Positions 59,850 through 64,000 of a stretch of DNA of 64,000 nucleotides are shown piece after piece. A program made the translations under genes and the position numbers. Numbering within the stretch: the stretch's first letter is position 1; each line of letters begins with the position of its first letter. Origin of the DNA: Allopontixanthobacter sp041741895 (GTDB lineage Bacteria > Pseudomonadota > Alphaproteobacteria > Sphingomonadales > Sphingomonadaceae); assembly GCA_041741895.1 (NCBI GenBank), contig JBGSJO010000050.1:1-64000 (forward strand), written 5' to 3'. Below the pieces are notes generated by a model that was not told the DNA's origin, did not search any database, and saw nothing but the letters and a program-made list of their open reading frames with translations.

Positions 59850-61115
59850 TCAATCCTGCGTAGATCGGTCGACCGCCGCTGTCACGGCCACATTCATCGT
59901 CACATTAGCCAGCGTGCGCATGATATCGGGCAACATTTCCACCGCCACCAGCAGCGCCAGCGGCTCCACCGGAACGCCCATCGCAATCGCAATCGGGCCG
60001 ATAGAGACCACGAAGCTGATCGATCCGGGCAGGCTGACCGACCCGATGCTGATGATGAAGGCCACTGCGATGCCGACAATCATCATCATCGGTGATAATT
60101 CCACGCCGGCCAAAGCGGCGACATAAATCACCACCGCCAAATTCATCGCGGGGCTGGTCGCGCGGAAAATCGCCACTGCCAGTGGCAGCACGAAATCGGC
60201 GGTCCGTTCGCGAATGCCAAGTGTTCCGGCACTGGCCAGCATGGCGGGCAGGCTGGCGAGCGAACTCTGGGTCGAAATCGCCACTGCCTGCGCTGGAATC
60301 ATCGCCCGGGCAAAGCGCAGCGGGCTGATCCGTCCGGCCAGCAAAGCCAGAAGATACGCGCCTAGCAAGACACAGGTGCCCACCGCGCTGACGGTAAGGA
60401 TGTAATGCCCCAGCGCGGCAAAGGCCCCGCCCCCGCTGCGCGCCGCAACGCCCAACGCAAGTGCGAACACCCCGACCGGCGCGGCCCACAATACCCAGCC
60501 GATTATCGTCAGCATCGTATTGGCCAGCGCGCGAAAGAAGCGCAGCAGGGTTTCGCGCTGCTCGCCCGGCAAGCGGACCATTGCCAGCGCAAACATGGCG
60601 AAGAATATTGTCAGTGGCAGCATCGCCGTTTCCGCCGCAGCGGCGATAATGTTCGGGGCAATCAGCGAAGTGATGAAATCGCCAATCACCGGCACTTGCT
60701 GCGCCTGCGTATTGCCTGCCGCCAGCATGCCCGAAGCCGATGCAGGTATCGGAAATATCGCCAGCAGGGCCGGCATGGCCAAGGTCGCAACCGCGCCGCT
60801 GAGCAGCAGCAAGCCGAATACCAGCCCCAGCATCAACCGCGCCGCCTTGCCCGCGCTGGCGGCCTGCGCCATTTGGGTGATGCCCAGGATCAGCAGCGCC
60901 GCCACCAGCGGGATGATCGTCATCTGAAGCGCGCGCAGCCATAGCGATCCAACCGGCTGCGCAGCCGCCAGCACCGCATCCAGCAGCGCATTGTCCGCCA
61001 GAGCCCACCCCGCAAGCAATCCGGCAACAAGCCCCCCGAATGTCCACCAGACCGGCAGGCGGATCGAGATCAGATCGCCCGAATTTTCTGTCCTGATCTT
61101 TGTTGTTTCCGGCAA
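59850..61115 (-). CDS. dicarboxylate/amino acid:cation symporter (DAACS family)
   Basis: 421 residues with 8-10 hydrophobic segments. Family blocks are present: MTIIPLVAALLILGITQ; STQSSLASLPAML (the serine-rich re-entrant loop); ATSPAMNLAVVIYVAAL; and the GSVSLPGSISFV loop, where family members bind substrate and sodium. It transports C4-dicarboxylates, glutamate or aspartate; the exact substrate is not clear. It is divergent from glmM by about 130 bp. Confidence 0.88.
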   Translation of the reverse strand: MPETTKIRTENSGDLISIRLPVWWTFGGLVAGLLAGWALADNALLDAVLAAAQPVGSLWLRALQMTIIPLVAALLILGITQMAQAASAGKAARLMLGLVFGLLLLSGAVATLAMPALLAIFPIPASASGMLAAGNTQAQQVPVIGDFITSLIAPNIIAAAAETAMLPLTIFFAMFALAMVRLPGEQRETLLRFFRALANTMLTIIGWVLWAAPVGVFALALGVAARSGGGAFAALGHYILTVSAVGTCVLLGAYLLALLAGRISPLRFARAMIPAQAVAISTQSSLASLPAMLASAGTLGIRERTADFVLPLAVAIFRATSPAMNLAVVIYVAALAGVELSPMMMIVGIAVAFIISIGSVSLPGSISFVVSIGPIAIAMGVPVEPLALLVAVEMLPDIMRTLANVTMNVAVTAAVDRSTQD

Positions 61116-61244
61116 AGTTGCGACTCCATTGCTTTGATGTTTCGTACTGCAGGTCCCTAAGGCCTTCCCTTTGCGGGCTTAACGCGCCAGTAGTCCGTGG
61201 CAAGTATCAGCGCATGCTGCGAGCAAATTCGAAGCGAGAATTCC

Positions 61245-62582
61245 ATGGGACGTAAGTTTTTCGGCACAGACGGCATTCGGGGCCGGACCAATGAAGGCGT
61301 GATGACCGCCGCCACTGCCATGCGCGTGGGGCAGGCCGCAGGGCGCCATTTCCTGCGCGGGGATTACAGACACCGCGTCGTTATCGGCAAAGATACCCGC
61401 CTGTCGGGCTACATGATGGAAAGCGCGCTGGTGGCCGGTTTTACCAGCGTGGGCATGGATGTGATCATGACCGGGCCGCTGCCCACCCCTGCCATCGCAT
61501 TGCTGACCCGCGAAATGCGCGCCGATCTGGGGGTAATGATCTCCGCCAGCCATAATCTGTACGAAGATAACGGCATCAAGCTGTTCGGCCCCGATGGGTT
61601 CAAATTGTCCGATGAGGATGAACTGGCCATCGAAGCCCTGATCCAGTCCGATCAGCCGCTCGCCGCATCCGGGGATATCGGCCGCGCCCGACGGATCGAC
61701 GATGCACGCGGCCGCTATATCCATGCGATCAAGCAATCGGTTCCCCAGGATGTCCGGTTCGACGGGCTGAAAATCGCGGTCGATTGCGCCCATGGGGCGG
61801 CGTATGAAGTCGCGCCATCCGCAATCTGGGAACTGGGCGCGAAGATCATCACCCTGGGCGTCACCCCCAATGGCAAAAATATCAATGACGGGGTCGGATC
61901 GACCTCGCTCGATGCGCTGAAGGCCGCAGTGATAAACGAAGGCGCCGATATCGGCATTGCGCTGGACGGCGATGCCGACCGGCTGATCGTGGTGGACGAG
62001 AACGCCCGGACAGTCGACGGGGACCAGATCATGGCCCTGATCGCCACACGGCTGGCGGCCCGCGGCGAATTGAGGGGCGGCGGGATTGTAGCCACGGTGA
62101 TGTCCAATCTCGGCCTGGAGCGGTTCCTTGCAGCAAACGGCCTGACGCTGGAACGGGCCAAGGTCGGCGATCGTCATGTGCTGGAAAAAATGCGCAGCGG
62201 GGGCTTCAATGTCGGCGGCGAGCAATCGGGCCACATGATCATGCTGGACCATGCCACCACAGGCGATGGCACCATTGCCGCATTGCAGGTGCTGGCCGCG
62301 TTGGTGCAATCGGGCAAGAAGGCGAGCGAACTGCTGCATCTGTTCGATCCGGTGCCGCAATTGCTGCAGAATGTGCGCTATTCCGGCGGCGCTCCGCTTG
62401 AAAACGAAACCGTCAAATCAGTGATCGCCGAAGCCGAAGCGGAATTGGCGGGAAAGGGCCGGTTGGTGATCCGCCCGTCCGGCACAGAGCCGGTGATCCG
62501 GGTAATGGCCGAAGGCGATGACCAGGCACAGGTGGAAGCAGTGGTGGACCGCATCTGCGGTGTAATAAGGGATGCCGCCTGA
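61245..62582 (+). CDS. glmM: phosphoglucosamine mutase
   Basis: Converts glucosamine-6-phosphate to glucosamine-1-phosphate for peptidoglycan and lipopolysaccharide. 445 residues. The start KFFGTDGIRGRTN is the family start, so ATG 61245 is used rather than an earlier open frame. The catalytic phosphoserine Ser102 is in MISASHN. The metal loop is ALDGDADRLIVVD, and the phosphate-binding C-terminal RPSGTEPVIRVMAEG is present. The stop overlaps the next start (TGATG). Confidence 0.97.
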   Translation: MGRKFFGTDGIRGRTNEGVMTAATAMRVGQAAGRHFLRGDYRHRVVIGKDTRLSGYMMESALVAGFTSVGMDVIMTGPLPTPAIALLTREMRADLGVMISASHNLYEDNGIKLFGPDGFKLSDEDELAIEALIQSDQPLAASGDIGRARRIDDARGRYIHAIKQSVPQDVRFDGLKIAVDCAHGAAYEVAPSAIWELGAKIITLGVTPNGKNINDGVGSTSLDALKAAVINEGADIGIALDGDADRLIVVDENARTVDGDQIMALIATRLAARGELRGGGIVATVMSNLGLERFLAANGLTLERAKVGDRHVLEKMRSGGFNVGGEQSGHMIMLDHATTGDGTIAALQVLAALVQSGKKASELLHLFDPVPQLLQNVRYSGGAPLENETVKSVIAEAEAELAGKGRLVIRPSGTEPVIRVMAEGDDQAQVEAVVDRICGVIRDAA

Positions 62583-62815
62583 TGCTGGAAATGCGCCCCG
62601 ATTGCGAAGGCTGCGGCGCGGATCTGCCTGCCGAGGCACCGGGCGCATTCATCTGCAGTTTTGAATGCACCTTTTGCGCGAATTGCGCGGAAGGCCTGGA
62701 TGATCGCTGCCCGAATTGCGGCGGTGAATTGATGGACCGGCCATCACGCAGCAAGGCTTTGCAGGATAAATTTCCGGTGAGTTCGGAGCGCAGGTTCAAA
62801 GGGGTCCCGCGCTGA
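62582..62815 (+). CDS. DUF1272 protein, small Cys-rich
   Basis: 77 residues with three CxxC pairs plus others (CEGCG, CSFECTFCANC, CPNCGG), a treble-clef-like zinc fold of the DUF1272 family. Function unknown. The start overlaps the glmM stop, so translation may be coupled. Confidence 0.85.
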   Translation: MLEMRPDCEGCGADLPAEAPGAFICSFECTFCANCAEGLDDRCPNCGGELMDRPSRSKALQDKFPVSSERRFKGVPR

Positions 62816-62816
62816 T

Positions 62817-62889
62817 CCGTTCGCCTCGAGCGAAGTCGAGACACCTATAAGCCTGGTAAAGGCCTCTCGACTTCGCTCGAGGCGAACGG
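62817..62889. repeat. 25-bp perfect inverted repeat
   Basis: Left arm 62817-62841 starts CCGTTCGCCTCGAGCGAAG; right arm 62865-62889 is its exact reverse complement, with a 23-bp loop. The core CTCGAGCGAAGTCGAG is of the dispersed-repeat type common in sphingomonads. It may also end transcription, but no T-run follows. Confidence 0.75.
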
Positions 62890-62901
62890 CATTGAGGCTA
62901 A

Positions 62902-63792
62902 ATGAACCCCGCCTCATCTAGTGTTCCCGCCCGCACCCCGCCGCGCATCCTGTCCATCGCCGGTTCCGACAGTTCGGGCGGTGCTGGCATTCAGGCCGAC
63001 ATCAAGACGATCACCATGCTGAGCGGTTATGCCATGACCGCGATCACTGCTGTGACCGCGCAGAATACGGTCGGTGTCCAGGGCATTACCCCGATTGCAG
63101 GCGAATTCGTGGCTGAACAGATCGCGTCCTGCATGAACGATATCGGGGCCGACGCGATCAAGATCGGCATGCTGGGCAATGCGGATATCATACACCATGT
63201 GGCCGCCGCATTGATCGCGGACCCGGCCATCGCCTCCCGCTCCGCCGCCGGATACGCTGCCAGAAACGCACCGCGCGGAACTGGCCGTTTCCCCATCGTT
63301 CTCGATCCTGTGATGATCGCGACATCTGGCGCCCGGCTGATCGACGAGGAAAGCATTTCGGTGATGCGGTCGCGCCTGTTCCCGCTCGCGACCCTGTTGA
63401 CCCCCAACTTGCCGGAGCTGGAATTGCTGGCAGGCCGCCCGCTACGCACGCTGGAACTGATGCAGGAAGCCGCCGGTGAACTGGCCCGGGAAGCTGGCTG
63501 CGATGTGCTGGCAAAGGGCGGCCATACCGAAGACGAACGGGTGATCGATGTGCTGGTCAGCCCATCCGGGGAAGCCACGATTTTCCACCACGCACGGATC
63601 GCCACGCCCCATACCCATGGCAGCGGCTGCACCTTGTCAGCCGCAATCGCGACCTTGCTCGGCCACGGTCTGCCGCTGGAAGATGCGGTCAGGATCGCGC
63701 GAAAATTCGTCTATAGCGCGATGGAAAATGCCCCCGGTTTCGGCCAGGGTGGCGGTCCGATGGGGCATCAGGCCGTGCGCAAGGGACCCTAG
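62902..63792 (+). CDS. thiD: hydroxymethylpyrimidine/phosphomethylpyrimidine kinase
   Basis: Phosphorylates hydroxymethylpyrimidine and its phosphate in thiamine synthesis. 296 residues of the ribokinase fold: SIAGSDSSGGAGIQADIKTI at the start, AVTAQNTVGVQ, DPVMIATSGARL, LTPNLPELELL, and HTHGSGCTLSAAIAT with the catalytic Cys/anion hole near the end. There is a small insertion around residues 112-128 (SRSAAGYAARNAPRGTG). It stands alone; no other thi gene is here. Its stop shares the CTAG palindrome with the stop of the convergent gene. Confidence 0.93.
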   Translation: MNPASSSVPARTPPRILSIAGSDSSGGAGIQADIKTITMLSGYAMTAITAVTAQNTVGVQGITPIAGEFVAEQIASCMNDIGADAIKIGMLGNADIIHHVAAALIADPAIASRSAAGYAARNAPRGTGRFPIVLDPVMIATSGARLIDEESISVMRSRLFPLATLLTPNLPELELLAGRPLRTLELMQEAAGELAREAGCDVLAKGGHTEDERVIDVLVSPSGEATIFHHARIATPHTHGSGCTLSAAIATLLGHGLPLEDAVRIARKFVYSAMENAPGFGQGGGPMGHQAVRKGP

Positions 63793-64000
63793 GATTCGAG
63801 CTCGTAGAATTCGGCGATATGCGCCCAGGCTTCTTCGGCGGTTTCGCACCAATGGAATAAATTCAGATCATCCCGGTTGATCGTGCCTTCATCGGCCAGC
63901 GCATCGAAATTGACGACCTTGGTCCAGAATTCCTTGCCGAACAGCAGGATCGGGATCGGCTTCATCTTGCCGGTCTGGATCAGTGTCAGCAATTCGAGGA
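63789..64000 (-). CDS. LOG-family (TIGR00730) protein, 3' end only
   Basis: Only the C-terminal ~70 residues are in the window; the gene runs past its end. LTLIQTGKMKPIPILLFGKEFW and DLNLFHWCETAEEAW are typical of the LOG family of nucleotide-monophosphate phosphoribohydrolases (cytokinin-activating in plants; purine-nucleotide in bacteria). The start lies outside the window. Confidence 0.75.
   Translation of the reverse strand, partial: LELLTLIQTGKMKPIPILLFGKEFWTKVVNFDALADEGTINRDDLNLFHWCETAEEAWAHIAEFYELES

Noticed and set aside
1..64000. CRISPR array or cas genes
   Set aside because: No regularly spaced direct repeats and no Cas-like proteins were seen.

Overview
The window reads as a chromosomal segment of an alphaproteobacterium of the order Sphingomonadales, most likely Erythrobacteraceae. 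The evidence is the complete general-stress-response locus (phyR, a CHASE/HWE kinase, nepR, ecfG), a class I PHA synthase with a lysine/alanine-rich phasin, and the overall style of the proteins. The family assignment is inference from protein character, not from a search.

Layout. 1-22 kb: a stress/energy island next to tRNA-Thr. It holds two tandem-domain universal stress proteins, a degenerate receiver, D-lactate dehydrogenase, an LptB-like ATPase with altered catalytic loops, an RNA-processing-type beta-CASP hydrolase and a Pat-like acetyltransferase. A tightly coupled run usp - cyclic beta-1,2-glucan synthase (2745 aa) - ppsA - pfkB follows, then an AI-2E transporter, a flavodoxin-fold oxidoreductase and a phosphoribosyltransferase preceded by what looks like the tail of an erythromycin-esterase gene. 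22-28.6 kb: a LytS/LytTR two-component pair divergent from an ABC ATPase and an ABC-permease/M1-peptidase fusion.

28.7-39.4 kb: an accessory region. It contains an HNH protein with a second, decayed copy of its 3' end 5.7 kb away. It also has a four-gene operon (carotenoid oxygenase, thiolase with an in-frame stop, DUF1295 membrane enzyme, double-HxlR regulator), an alpha/beta hydrolase joined to a membrane domain, and a COG2509 flavoprotein. Three related repeats of 170-340 bp lie here, and the third abuts the 3' end of tRNA-Cys. No integrase is visible.

39.5-53 kb: core metabolism and envelope: acyl-CoA thioesterase, crotonase, a small LuxR/RadC-like cluster, an AlaC-type aminotransferase, phaC and phasin with PhaR-like operators, clpS, lptF-lptG, a fatty acid desaturase and a GNAT-like protein. 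53-58 kb: the general stress response. Three GGAAC-N16/17-CGTT sequences precede the single-domain response regulator, phyR and nepR-ecfG. Between the regulator and phyR the minus strand encodes a candidate small RNA with a C-rich loop and a strong terminator. 58-64 kb: a second AI-2E transporter, sodB, a dicarboxylate-type symporter, glmM, a DUF1272 protein, thiD and the 3' end of a LOG-family gene.

The most novel-looking items are the small RNA in the general-stress locus, the tRNA-Cys-associated repeat family, and the phasin gene with a second well-placed ribosome-binding site inside the reading frame.
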